Translations under genes and position numbers: made by a program
The notes under the pieces: generated by a model
Databases searched by the model: none
Told to the model about the DNA's origin: nothing
The model's input: the letters and a program-made list of their open reading frames with translations, nothing else
NCBI GenBank assembly: GCA_900315665.1
Contig: OMZX01000005.1
Location: 1-56,520 of the forward strand
From: an uncultured Eubacteriales bacterium
GTDB taxonomy: Bacteria > Bacillota > Clostridia > Lachnospirales > Lachnospiraceae
Direction of reading: 5' to 3'
DNA: 56,520 nucleotides
Shown: positions 8,729 to 17,428 of the stretch, one piece after another
Layout: each line of letters opens with the position of its first letter
Position numbering within the stretch: position 1 is the first letter of the stretch

Positions 8729-10537
8729 ATGTTTACGAAGAACCAGTTACAACGATCAATAAGAAAAGCATCGCAGTGCCTGCCAATGCTTACACTTGCG
8801 GCTTTTTGCTTTAGTATTTTGGCTTCGTGTGGAAATACACCAGTAGAGATAACGAAGGAAACGTCGGTAGCTGAAGTATCCGATGATGAAGAGACAAAGC
8901 AAGCACAGGCATCTACAGAAGCTGAGGTGGCCTCGGATGATGAACGGAATGTAACAGAAGCTTCCGACCATAGCAATGCAGGGACAAATTCAAACGCTTC
9001 GGACAAAACAACCGTTAGTACATCTCTATACAGTGCATCAGAGTATCTCCCGATCACACTGGAAAACCAATACGATTACATCGAAGATACCGACGGGACG
9101 ACACTCGTGATGGGGCATTATCCGAAGCTACAGCTTCAGGAGCTTTCACTCTCCAGTGATGGCGTACCTGCCTATCGGGAAGCACAAAATGAGACGCTGG
9201 AAAACGCCGTCGCACAGTGGAATATGGATGAAAAGGCAGCATTTGACAAGGACATGCAGGATGCCGGCGACTACGCCAGGGAGGATCGCAAAAACCTTGG
9301 CGCTGATGACTGGTACTACTACGCGGTCGAAGACGACGCGACGCTCCGGCGGGCTGATGACAGCCTGGTATCGATGCAGGTGATGCAGTATCGTGACATG
9401 GGTGGCGCGCATCCGAGCACCAGCTACGTGGGCGTGAATTTCGATGCGAAAACCGGGCAGAAGCTCGAAGCGAAGGACATCGTCGAGAGCACCGGAGACC
9501 TCGAGAGCGCCATCGTCGCGAAGCTTTTGGCGGACTATCCGGATATCAGGGACGGACTGCTCGACAGCTCGCTCGAAGAATCGGTGAAGACTATCATGGA
9601 GAACCCGGCGTACGGCGGACTGCAGTTTACACTCGATCAGGGCGGGATGCTTGTTATGTTTTCCGCCTATGATCTCACGGCCTACGCCTACGGCCCCGAG
9701 TTTGTGAAGCTCCGATACGCAGATTATCCGAAGCTTTTCAAAAAGCAGTATCTGCCGACGGAACAGAACAGCTTCATGCCGCTCCCGATGGGCGAGCCAA
9801 TGCTCACATCAGATGGCCATACGCTTAGCTGGAGCTTTACGGAGGCGTATACGGCGGACGGGATCAACGATCCCGCGAACAACAAGCTGGAGATCACGCT
9901 GGATGACAAAAGCTTTACCTATCCGGCGGAGCTCGGATATAAGCTTCAGGCCTATGCACGCACGCGAGACAACAGGATCTATCTCTACTTCGATGAATTC
10001 GGCGACAATGACTGGCACTTCACGGATGTGTTTATGTCAGACGGCAGCAGCATCGAGAAGCTGACCGGCGACACTCCGATGGATGCCGCGTTCTACGACA
10101 CCCGCCCGGTTGATCCCGAAAAATATCTCATGGAAACAAGAACTGGTGTTCTCGGTACGGAGCAGATCGCCCGCTACTATCGGATCGGCGAAGACGGCCT
10201 CCCGGCGCCGCTGTCTCAAGCCTGGACCTATATCGTCACCGACGAAAACGGGAAGCTTACGAATCGGGAGCTGACGCTTTTAAAAGATCTCACATTGGAG
10301 ACAGTTCAGTCTCCGTCGGATATGGATGTATCCGGTGACGAGCTTCATCTGGAAAAAGGCGCAGTCCTTATCCCACTGACGACCAACAACACGGACACTG
10401 CCATCTGTCGCGTGAAGGGCACGAGAGAGCTCGTGCGCATCGTCCTCACCGGCAGCCCGGACGATGGCAACTACAAACACCTCATTGATGGCCGCGAAAT
10501 GTATGAAGTACTGGACGGCATGATCCTCGCGGGGTAG
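8729..10537 (+). CDS. Lipoprotein with DUF3298/RsiV-like domain
   Basis: GGGAGGAG lies 7 bp before the ATG. The 602-residue product has a long N-region, then a hydrophobic core and lipobox ILASC (Cys near 35), followed by an acidic Ser/Thr/Glu linker. Residues about 110-335 follow the DUF4163/DUF3298 layout: MQYRDMGGAHPSTSYVGVNFD, then TGQKLEAKDIVES, and later MLVMFSAYDLTAYAYGPEFVKL. RsiV-type proteins use this fold to bind lysozyme, but a transmembrane anti-sigma part is missing here. The C-terminal 260 residues are beta-rich and unrecognised. The gene is single and is followed by a REP-like palindrome whose first base is the last base of its stop. Confidence 0.7.
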   Translation: MFTKNQLQRSIRKASQCLPMLTLAAFCFSILASCGNTPVEITKETSVAEVSDDEETKQAQASTEAEVASDDERNVTEASDHSNAGTNSNASDKTTVSTSLYSASEYLPITLENQYDYIEDTDGTTLVMGHYPKLQLQELSLSSDGVPAYREAQNETLENAVAQWNMDEKAAFDKDMQDAGDYAREDRKNLGADDWYYYAVEDDATLRRADDSLVSMQVMQYRDMGGAHPSTSYVGVNFDAKTGQKLEAKDIVESTGDLESAIVAKLLADYPDIRDGLLDSSLEESVKTIMENPAYGGLQFTLDQGGMLVMFSAYDLTAYAYGPEFVKLRYADYPKLFKKQYLPTEQNSFMPLPMGEPMLTSDGHTLSWSFTEAYTADGINDPANNKLEITLDDKSFTYPAELGYKLQAYARTRDNRIYLYFDEFGDNDWHFTDVFMSDGSSIEKLTGDTPMDAAFYDTRPVDPEKYLMETRTGVLGTEQIARYYRIGEDGLPAPLSQAWTYIVTDENGKLTNRELTLLKDLTLETVQSPSDMDVSGDELHLEKGAVLIPLTTNNTDTAICRVKGTRELVRIVLTGSPDDGNYKHLIDGREMYEVLDGMILAG

Positions 10538-10612
10538 TGACACCGGGGACGGTTCTCCCTGTCAGCTTTTTCGTTAAGAAAAGCTGACAGGGAGAACCGT
10601 CCCCGGTGTCAC
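10537..10612. repeat. REP-like palindrome, copy 3 (perfect)
   Basis: Two arms of about 34 bases, the left beginning GTGACACCGGGGACGGTTCT and the right its exact inverse, enclose an 8-bp loop. The G of the upstream TAG stop is its first base. RNA from this site would fold into a very stable hairpin, though no U-run follows. Confidence 0.9.
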
Positions 10613-10616
10613 AAAT

Positions 10617-10645
10617 TTGCGCTCGCAGGATAACCGTGCTATGAT
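10617..10645 (+). promoter_or_regulatory. Promoter of the Xaa-Pro peptidase gene
   Basis: TTGCGC (10617-10622), a 17-bp spacer and TATGAT (10640-10645) with an extended TGC just before it form a plausible promoter directly after REP copy 3. Confidence 0.5.
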
Positions 10646-10682
10646 GCTCTATGCTTAAATGAAAGAAAAGAGGCGGATTTCG

Positions 10683-11756
10683 ATGAATCAAAATAGAATC
10701 AATCGTGTACTTGAAGGCATGAAGACGCGGCAGCTCACGCAGCTCTTTTTAGCTGACTGGAAGAGCATCTGGTACCTTACCGGCTACAGCTGTGAACCGT
10801 ATGAGAGAATGTACGGTTTGTATCTTAGCTCTTCCGGCCGGATCGTCTTCGTCTTAAACCGGTTGTTTATGGATCCGGGAGATGAATTTGAAAAAATCTG
10901 GTATACGGATACGGATGACGGACCGAAGCTCCTTAGTGAGCTCATCGATCCGGAGAAGCCGCTTGGCATCGATAAGATCTGGCCGGCGCGCTTTCTCATT
11001 CCACTCATGGGCTATGCGCCGAAGGCAACACCGGTACTTGCGTCTGATATCGTCGATGACTGCCGCGCGCGGAAGGACGAAGAGGAAATCCTTCTTATGA
11101 AAGAGGCGTCCCGCGTAAACGACGTCGTCAATCATCGTGCCCGCGACTTCATCCATGAAGGCGCGACCGAAAAAGAGGTTGCCGACTATATCGACAAGCA
11201 GTACCGCGCGGAGGGCTCCGAGTCGAACGCCTTCACGACGATCGTATCCTTCGGTCCGAACGCTGCCGACCCGCATCACGAGCCGGACGACACAGTGCTT
11301 CGCGAGGGCGATTGTGTGCTCATTGACATGGGCTGCCGGAAAAACCGCTACTGCTCCGACATGACGAGAACCTTCTTTTATAAGACCGTTTCCGATGAAC
11401 AGGAGAAGGTCTACAGCATCGTAAAGGATGCCAATGCCTCCGCCGAGAAAGCACTTCGTCCGGGCGTGAAGTTAAGTGATATAGATGGCATCGCAAGAAA
11501 AATCATCACGGATGCAGGCTATGGCCCGTATTTCACCCATCGTCTCGGCCACTTCATCGGACAGGACGATCATGAGCTTGGCGACGTCTCAAGCGCTAGC
11601 GAGATCATCGCCGAAGAAGGTATGATCTTCTCCATTGAGCCGGGTATCTACCTCCCTGGCAAGTTCGGCGTCCGTATCGAAGATCTCGTCCTCATCACGA
11701 AGGACGGTGTCGAGGTGCTGAATCACGAATCGAAGGAACTGACAGTACTACAGTAA
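10683..11756 (+). CDS. Xaa-Pro aminopeptidase/dipeptidase (family M24B)
   Basis: The ATG at 10683 is chosen over 10659 because AGAGGCGG lies upstream at a usable distance; the product then has 357 residues, normal for M24B enzymes. The N-terminal creatinase-like domain spans about 1-125 and the pita-bread catalytic domain follows. The metal-binding residues are all visible in order: Asp in LIDMGC, Asp in CSDMTRTFF, His in THRLGHFIG, Glu in SIEPGIY and Glu in RIEDLVLI. It hydrolyses the bond before a proline in short peptides in the cytosol, recycling Pro-containing peptides. No signal peptide is seen. An SseB-like gene follows after 12 bp and may share the transcript. Confidence 0.9.
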   Translation: MNQNRINRVLEGMKTRQLTQLFLADWKSIWYLTGYSCEPYERMYGLYLSSSGRIVFVLNRLFMDPGDEFEKIWYTDTDDGPKLLSELIDPEKPLGIDKIWPARFLIPLMGYAPKATPVLASDIVDDCRARKDEEEILLMKEASRVNDVVNHRARDFIHEGATEKEVADYIDKQYRAEGSESNAFTTIVSFGPNAADPHHEPDDTVLREGDCVLIDMGCRKNRYCSDMTRTFFYKTVSDEQEKVYSIVKDANASAEKALRPGVKLSDIDGIARKIITDAGYGPYFTHRLGHFIGQDDHELGDVSSASEIIAEEGMIFSIEPGIYLPGKFGVRIEDLVLITKDGVEVLNHESKELTVLQ

Positions 11757-11768
11757 ATCACAGAGGTA

Positions 11769-12284
11769 ATGCTAGTGGAAACAGAAAACGAAGCCCTTCG
11801 GACTGCGATGAAGACCTATGCTGAAATCGAACAGAAGGTCTACGAGCTAGAGCAAGCGGATAAAGGGAAAACAGCAACGGGAGAGAGCAAAACCGATGAA
11901 GGGCAGCAGGCACTGCGAGATCAGCTTGAGCAGTCCTACCGCGAGGTGCTCGGTGGCATTCTTGAATATATTCACAAGGGTAAGTCACTCTACATCCCGA
12001 TTTCTGTCGAGACCTATCCCGGCGGCCGCGAACGCATCATGACGACGAAGCTCCTCGATCTCGAACGAAATGCCTACTACGCCTGCTACACCTCGAAGGA
12101 AGAAGCAAGCCGCGACCACCATTGCAAACGCGTGATCGGCATGGAGCTCTCCCGCCTTCTCCAGAAAATCATGGACGAACCCGACATGACCGGCCTCATG
12201 CTGGATCCCTACAGCACCCACCGCCTGATCCTCGGAAGAGATACCATCGACATGCTCCTCCAGGCTGAAAAGGAGTGGCATTAA
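11769..12284 (+). CDS. SseB-like protein
   Basis: The product has up to 171 residues. ATG 11769 has its AGAGGT only 2 bp upstream, so GTG 11775 (8 bp from AGAGG) may be the true start. After a charged, probably coiled-coil N-terminus (about 1-60), the body fits the SseB N-terminal domain: LYIPISVETYPGG, then YYACYTSKEEASR, and a late MTGLMLDPYSTHRLILGRDTIDMLL. SseB was named for enhanced serine sensitivity in E. coli; its biochemical role is unclear. It lies 12 bp after the peptidase gene and the REP copy 4 follows its stop. Confidence 0.65.
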   Translation: MLVETENEALRTAMKTYAEIEQKVYELEQADKGKTATGESKTDEGQQALRDQLEQSYREVLGGILEYIHKGKSLYIPISVETYPGGRERIMTTKLLDLERNAYYACYTSKEEASRDHHCKRVIGMELSRLLQKIMDEPDMTGLMLDPYSTHRLILGRDTIDMLLQAEKEWH

Positions 12285-12304
12285 TAAACGGTAGGCCGAT
12301 TGAT

Positions 12305-12367
12305 GTGACACCGGGGACGGTTCTCTTTGTCAGCTTTTGTGACACCGAGAACCGTCCCCGGTGTCAC
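12305..12367. repeat. REP-like palindrome, copy 4 (shortened right arm)
   Basis: The left arm begins GTGACACCGGGGACGGTTCT and continues through TGTCAGCTTTT. The right arm, ending CCGTCCCCGGTGTCAC, lacks the inverse of the TGTCAGC part, so the copy is shorter than the others. It lies 20 bp after the SseB-like stop. Confidence 0.8.
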
Positions 12368-12402
12368 TTCTGCCTTGCACGAGATGTAAGCATTGGGCAC
12401 CT

Positions 12403-12431
12403 TTGACACTAGCATGCAATCATGCTATAAA
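12403..12431 (+). promoter_or_regulatory. Strong promoter of the solute-binding/hybrid kinase operon
   Basis: TTGACA (12403-12408), a 17-bp spacer and TATAAA (12426-12431) match the vegetative consensus at 11 of 12 positions. The spacer is occupied by a palindrome (separate entry). Confidence 0.75.
12410..12427. promoter_or_regulatory. Operator-like palindrome within the promoter spacer
   Basis: TAGCATG-CAAT-CATGCTA is a perfect inverted repeat that fills the space between -35 and -10. A protein bound there should repress. The regulator is unknown. Confidence 0.5.
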
Positions 12432-12462
12432 TACAAAAGAATCGTCATTTGGAGGAAGCATT

Positions 12463-13812
12463 ATGAGAAGACGTCGCAGCAGAAGAAAACAGGCGCTTTT
12501 CATAGGGCTTCTCTTTTCTTTTGGGATTTTCGCGACACTTCTCGCAGGCTGTACCGACCAGAGAACAACCGTGACGGTGATGGATAAGGTGAGTAAGAAC
12601 TACCGGGTTGCTACGAATATCTATCAGCGACCGGATCAGATTACCTTTCTCTGCAATACGGATTTTTATACGCCGGAGGAAAAGCAGGATGCGGTCGTCG
12701 AGGAATGGGAACAGATGACCGGCATAAAGCTTATCGTCGAGCAGTATCATGCGGAGAACGAAGAGGATAGCGTGCGGCTTGCCATGGAGCGTGATCCGGC
12801 ACCGGATGTTGTATATATGAATGCGGAGCTGTACCGGAAATATGCAGTTGCCCGAAAGCTTTTAGATATTAGTGATCTTTATGAAGAGTCAGCACTTTCA
12901 GATGCAATTACTGCGTCCGGCAATGACCGAATCATCGAGCAGTATCGCGTGAACCAGCGGCTCTATGGCATCCCGGTCACACGTGAGCGGACGATGGTAA
13001 CCTATATCAGAACCGCATGGCTGAAGGAGCTCGGACTTTCGCTTCCACAGACGAAGGAAGAATATGAGGCGATGCTCGAGGCCTTCGCGAAGAAGGAAAA
13101 CAGGACCGCTGCTTCAGATCAAAATCATTCAGATGTGTCTTTGCCAGAAGCAGATGGAATACCAGATCAAGAGCATGCAGCAGCACAAAAGGATGCAGCT
13201 TTGACCGGAAGTGGTATGCCGGAGATGGAACACCCAAATTTGCTGCCGGAGAAACCAAATACTGTGAGTGGCTTCAAACCGGACACCGATGAGAGCCGGG
13301 AGATGGATTTTCTGAATGGCGAAACCGGCACGATCCTGGATTATGCGGGAGAGCGTGCTGCCTATCTTACCGCAGGACTTCGCGCACGCGGTGATGAGGA
13401 GGGCGTTTCTGTGCTTCCTTATATAGAAGGTACGGATACAGTCCGCGCGTATGATCCGTATGTCATTGCAATCCCGGTGAATGCAAAACATCCGGAGGAT
13501 GTATATCATTACTTCGTTGAAACGATGTTTGACCGGGGACAGGTGCAGACACTTTTTATGCATGGTGCGAGTAACGTTCACTGGTCTATACAGAGCGAAA
13601 AGCTTTTTGGCGTAGAATATCTGCCAGGTGATTTTCATATGGAGGAAAATCCAAACAGTCCGAGGACGGTCTTCCGGGAAAATCTGTTTGATGCGAACTC
13701 TTCCATCGTGCGAAACCAGGAGGATCCAGCCGTCACAGCAGTTACCGAAGCGGAAAAGCAATCGGAGGAGGCTGTAGCAGCCTTCATGAAGAGCATCAGA
13801 ATGGATCATTAA
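12463..13812 (+). CDS. Extracellular solute-binding-like lipoprotein
   Basis: TTGGAGGAAG lies 6 bp before ATG 12463; the product has 449 residues. A signal peptide with many Arg residues ends in the lipobox LLAGC (Cys near 29). Residues about 50-205 fit the first lobe of a family 1 solute-binding protein: QITFLCNTDFYTPEEKQDAV, PAPDVVYMN, and RLYGIPVTRERTMVTYIR. A hydrophilic, low-complexity stretch (about 208-275) then replaces much of the expected middle, after which FLNGETGTILDYAGE resumes. The family fold therefore looks shortened. No permease genes are near; instead a 7TM hybrid kinase follows 13 bp later, so this protein probably acts as a ligand sensor for the kinase rather than as part of a transporter. 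Confidence 0.65.
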   Translation: MRRRRSRRKQALFIGLLFSFGIFATLLAGCTDQRTTVTVMDKVSKNYRVATNIYQRPDQITFLCNTDFYTPEEKQDAVVEEWEQMTGIKLIVEQYHAENEEDSVRLAMERDPAPDVVYMNAELYRKYAVARKLLDISDLYEESALSDAITASGNDRIIEQYRVNQRLYGIPVTRERTMVTYIRTAWLKELGLSLPQTKEEYEAMLEAFAKKENRTAASDQNHSDVSLPEADGIPDQEHAAAQKDAALTGSGMPEMEHPNLLPEKPNTVSGFKPDTDESREMDFLNGETGTILDYAGERAAYLTAGLRARGDEEGVSVLPYIEGTDTVRAYDPYVIAIPVNAKHPEDVYHYFVETMFDRGQVQTLFMHGASNVHWSIQSEKLFGVEYLPGDFHMEENPNSPRTVFRENLFDANSSIVRNQEDPAVTAVTEAEKQSEEAVAAFMKSIRMDH

Positions 13813-13825
13813 TAAAGAGGACAAT

Positions 13826-16633
13826 ATGGGCGTTACCATTTTTTATGGAACAATTGCAATCATCAATTTCATATGGATCTGTTTCTTTTATCCGGGAAAA
13901 CGATCCATGTCCCATACTGCGCTTTTCTTCATTATGTTTCTTTCAAGCGGCGGGTATTTTCTTTTATCGGAATGCAGAAATATCGGTGCTGCGCTCGTCG
14001 CGAATCTCGTCTGCTTCATCGGCAATCTGTTTGTGCTTCCGATGATCTTCTTTATCATACTGGATTTTTGTCAGATCAGGTTTCCAAGCTTTGTGCAGGT
14101 TTTAAGCTTTGCCATAAGCAGTGCACTTTTTGTTATCCTTGTTTTTTCGAACCGATTTCCCTATTTTTATCAGTATATTCAGCTGATTGTTGCAAGAAAC
14201 TTCAGTTATCTTGACATTGTGCCGGGACCTGCCTATCGGGCTTATGAGATGGTCATGGTGGCGTATTCTGTCGGCATTGTCCTTGTAGCCCTGCATACGA
14301 TGAACACGACGAAGCGGATTCCAAAGCATATTTTGGTGATCCTTCTTGTCCAATCTGTCCTGACGGTCTTTTTTGCTCGTCCGATGATGATGTTCGGGTA
14401 TCATGTGGATCTTCATCCGCTCTGTAATCTGGTCTATACGCTGATTCTGTTCATGCTCTTTCGCGAGGGTGAACGCCTTGATATGACGGCTGCTATCATG
14501 CAGTCTCTGAGTCAGCAGGGCGCAGTCGGACACATGACACTGAGCCTGTCCGGGACCTTCCTTGCCAGTGATGATATCATGCAAAAGCTTTTTCCAGAAA
14601 CAGCAGAGCTATCCGTAAATCAGGCTCTTTCCGGAAATGATAAGCTCTATACAGAGGTCAGCGAGTGGGTCCGTGAATATGCAGAAAATGGGAAGAGTAC
14701 GCTGCATGTTTTTTCGATGGAAGGGAAGACCTACCGGGGCTCGGTCAGCGACTTTTTCCGAAATGAGGATACCTATTTTCGGAGCCGCATCGGCTATATC
14801 ATCAGTATCGCCGATACGACGGATGAGCAGAAGTATCTCGAGCTTCTCACAAAATATAATAACAATCTGAAGGAAATGGCTGAGGTTGCGAACAGCGCAA
14901 ACCAGGCAGAGAGTCGGGAAGACACAATCCTCGGCTATGCAGAGGACATCAAGCGGGCCGGCGCCTCGCTCCTCAGTATCGTCAATGACATTCTTGATTT
15001 TTCAAAGATTGAAGCCGGCAAGATGGATATCATCCCGGTGGAGTATGATCTCGAATCGATCTTAAATGACCTCGTGACGATGATCCGCGGCCGGGCGGAG
15101 GCAAAGCATCTCAAGTTCATCCTTAAGGTCGATGAATCCATGCCGGCACTGCTCTATGGTGATGAAATCCGCATCAAGCAGGTCATCACGAATATTCTGA
15201 CAAATGCCGTAAAATATACGGAAAGAGGCTCCGTCACGTTCTCCATCGGCTATAAAAAGACCGGAGACGATACGATTGCGTTCCGGTGCAGCGTGAAGGA
15301 CACCGGCATTGGCATCAAAAAGGAGGAGCTCGACAAGCTGTTTACGGCGTTCGAGCGTCTCGACGAAAAGCGGAACCGGACGATCGAGGGCACCGGTCTC
15401 GGCATGAATATCACGCAGCAGCTTCTTCATCTCATGAACAGTCATCTCGAAGTCGAAAGTGAATACGGAAAGGGCTCGGACTTTTCCTTCGAGCTCGAGC
15501 AGAAGGTCGTCCGCTGGACACCGATCGGTGATTTCGAGAAGCGCTTAAGTGAAAAGAAGGTGGTGCATGAGAATTATCAGCAGAGCTTTGAGGCACCGGA
15601 TGCACATATTCTTGTCGTCGATGATACGGAGATGAACTTAACGGTCATCCGCGGGCTTCTTAAGGAGACGAAGTTAAAAATCGATACCGCAGAGAGTGGG
15701 CAGCAGTGCCTCGATATGGCGGAGGAAAAGGATTATGATTTGATTCTTCTTGATCATCGTATGCCGGAAATGGACGGCGTCGAGACCTTGAAGCGGCTCC
15801 GGCAGAGTCAGAAGGAATCGCTTCATACACTGCCGGTCATCAGTCTTACGGCCAATGCTGTCTCCGGTGCCAGAGAATTTTATATGGAGGCGGGCTTCCA
15901 GGATTATCTGACGAAGCCGATCAACCCGGAGAAGCTGGAGGGCTGTCTCATGCATTATCTTCCACCGGAGAAGGTGACGGCGGTCGCAAAGGAAAAGCCG
16001 GATACAGCAGTGATGGAGGAAGATGCACCGGAATGGCTTCTCGGTATCGAGGGGCTCGATCCTAAGGTAGGTATCGAGCTTTGCGGTGGACTTCAAAATT
16101 ATATGAATGCGCTCACGTCTTATGTGGAGGCGGGTGATCAGAACTATCAGAACATCGCGACGCTGCATCAGGAGCATGATACGAGAAATTACACCATCAA
16201 GGTGCATGCGTTGAAGAGCTCGTCCCGGATCATCGGTGCGGCGGAGCTTTCATCACTTGCGAAGGATCTCGAGGCAGCAGGCGATAAGATGGACTGGGAG
16301 TTCATCAAGACCCACCATGGTCAGATGATGAAGCAGTACCGGACACTTCTTCACGCGCTTTCTGATGTGATGGGAAAGCAGAAGGAGGCTGAGGCGGCTT
16401 CAGAGGAGGATAAGCCGGAGATTGATGCGGCGTCTCTCCGTGAAGCATATGAGACAATCCGTGCCGTGACCAGCGCCTATGATACGGAAACCGTGCAGTA
16501 TATCCTCGAAGACTTAAAAAATTATAGGATTCCTGACACAGAACGGGAACAATATGATAAACTGTGTAAAGCATTTTCGGCGTTTGAGTGGGAGGAGATG
16601 AACAAGCTCCTCGATGAAGCGCTATCTAAATAA
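13826..16633 (+). CDS. 7TM hybrid histidine kinase lacking the H-box (REC and HPt domains present)
   Basis: The 935-residue protein has seven membrane segments in its first 220 residues (histidine kinase 7TM type). A short linker with PAS-like character follows. The region that should hold the HisKA domain runs NSANQAESREDTILGYAEDI: the typical phosphoacceptor helix (SHEIRTP) is absent between A361 and E362, while the second helix with LLSIVNDILDFSKIEAGKM is present. The HATPase domain follows with ITNILTNAVKYTE (N box), DTGIGI (G1) and GTGLGM (G2). A receiver (D643 in LLDHRMPEMDG) and an HPt domain (H794 in KVHALKSSS) follow. Without the His the enzyme should not autophosphorylate at the usual site. 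It starts 13 bp after the solute-binding gene. Confidence 0.8.
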   Translation: MGVTIFYGTIAIINFIWICFFYPGKRSMSHTALFFIMFLSSGGYFLLSECRNIGAALVANLVCFIGNLFVLPMIFFIILDFCQIRFPSFVQVLSFAISSALFVILVFSNRFPYFYQYIQLIVARNFSYLDIVPGPAYRAYEMVMVAYSVGIVLVALHTMNTTKRIPKHILVILLVQSVLTVFFARPMMMFGYHVDLHPLCNLVYTLILFMLFREGERLDMTAAIMQSLSQQGAVGHMTLSLSGTFLASDDIMQKLFPETAELSVNQALSGNDKLYTEVSEWVREYAENGKSTLHVFSMEGKTYRGSVSDFFRNEDTYFRSRIGYIISIADTTDEQKYLELLTKYNNNLKEMAEVANSANQAESREDTILGYAEDIKRAGASLLSIVNDILDFSKIEAGKMDIIPVEYDLESILNDLVTMIRGRAEAKHLKFILKVDESMPALLYGDEIRIKQVITNILTNAVKYTERGSVTFSIGYKKTGDDTIAFRCSVKDTGIGIKKEELDKLFTAFERLDEKRNRTIEGTGLGMNITQQLLHLMNSHLEVESEYGKGSDFSFELEQKVVRWTPIGDFEKRLSEKKVVHENYQQSFEAPDAHILVVDDTEMNLTVIRGLLKETKLKIDTAESGQQCLDMAEEKDYDLILLDHRMPEMDGVETLKRLRQSQKESLHTLPVISLTANAVSGAREFYMEAGFQDYLTKPINPEKLEGCLMHYLPPEKVTAVAKEKPDTAVMEEDAPEWLLGIEGLDPKVGIELCGGLQNYMNALTSYVEAGDQNYQNIATLHQEHDTRNYTIKVHALKSSSRIIGAAELSSLAKDLEAAGDKMDWEFIKTHHGQMMKQYRTLLHALSDVMGKQKEAEAASEEDKPEIDAASLREAYETIRAVTSAYDTETVQYILEDLKNYRIPDTEREQYDKLCKAFSAFEWEEMNKLLDEALSK

Positions 16634-16645
16634 AGGAAATAAATC

Positions 16646-17428
16646 ATGGAACGAAGATTACTTCTCATCAGCGATGAAAACGGATTTTTACTGAAGAGCA
16701 TCCGGATGAATTTTATCCGGCAGGGCTTCGTCGTGACGGATGCGCGGGCGTCCAGCAAGGATATCGAATTAAAGCAGTCGCAGAACGCGGTGTTCTTCCT
16801 TTTTCTCGATGCAGAGGTCAATGCAAACGCGATGGCATGGCGGTATATCCGGTCTCTCTGCGAGCGAAATGAGAAAAAGCTCATTGCCTACGGCTCGCAG
16901 GAGGAGCTTGATAATCTCGCGCGTTATATCCCGGAGGAGGATCTTTCCTTTAAGTATCTCCGTCCGACGGATATGCGGAAGATGACAACTGAGATTGAGT
17001 CGCTGTATTCTGGCTTCGGCGTCGACAACCGGAAAAATATTCTTCTGGTTGACGATGATCCGACCTATCTTCATATGCTTGGCGGCGCTTTGCTCGATGC
17101 CTATAATGTCTCCATGGCGAAGTCGGGCGAGCAGGCGCTGTCCTATCTCGAGAGCAATACGATGCCGGATCTCATCCTTCTTGACTATGAGATGCCGGGG
17201 ATGTCCGGGACAGAGGTGCTTGATAAGATTCGAAACAACCGGCGGACGGAGGACATTCCGGTTGTATTTCTGACCGGTAAAAATGACTCCGACACGGTGA
17301 TGCAGGTGCTGTCGAAGCGCCCTGACGGCTATCTTCTGAAGACCTCGTCCGTGCAGCAGATCACGGATTACCTCACGCAGTTCTTCATCAAGCTCGCGAA
17401 GGCGGACGAAACGAGAAGAGGCTACTGA
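16646..17428 (+). CDS. Response regulator with pseudo-receiver and receiver domains
   Basis: The 260-residue product has two receiver-like halves. The first (about 1-120) shows the strand pattern LLLISDENGFLLKSI and FFLFLDAEVNAN but lacks a proper acidic pocket, so it is probably a pseudo-receiver. The second (about 130-255) is canonical: ILLVDDDPTYL, the phospho-acceptor Asp in LILLDYEMPGM (D180), VVFLTGKND (Thr) and DGYLLKTSS (Lys). No DNA-binding output domain is present, so it should act by protein contact. It sits 12 bp after the hybrid kinase and is a natural recipient of its HPt phosphate. Its TGA stop overlaps the next ATG by one base. Confidence 0.8.
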   Translation: MERRLLLISDENGFLLKSIRMNFIRQGFVVTDARASSKDIELKQSQNAVFFLFLDAEVNANAMAWRYIRSLCERNEKKLIAYGSQEELDNLARYIPEEDLSFKYLRPTDMRKMTTEIESLYSGFGVDNRKNILLVDDDPTYLHMLGGALLDAYNVSMAKSGEQALSYLESNTMPDLILLDYEMPGMSGTEVLDKIRNNRRTEDIPVVFLTGKNDSDTVMQVLSKRPDGYLLKTSSVQQITDYLTQFFIKLAKADETRRGY

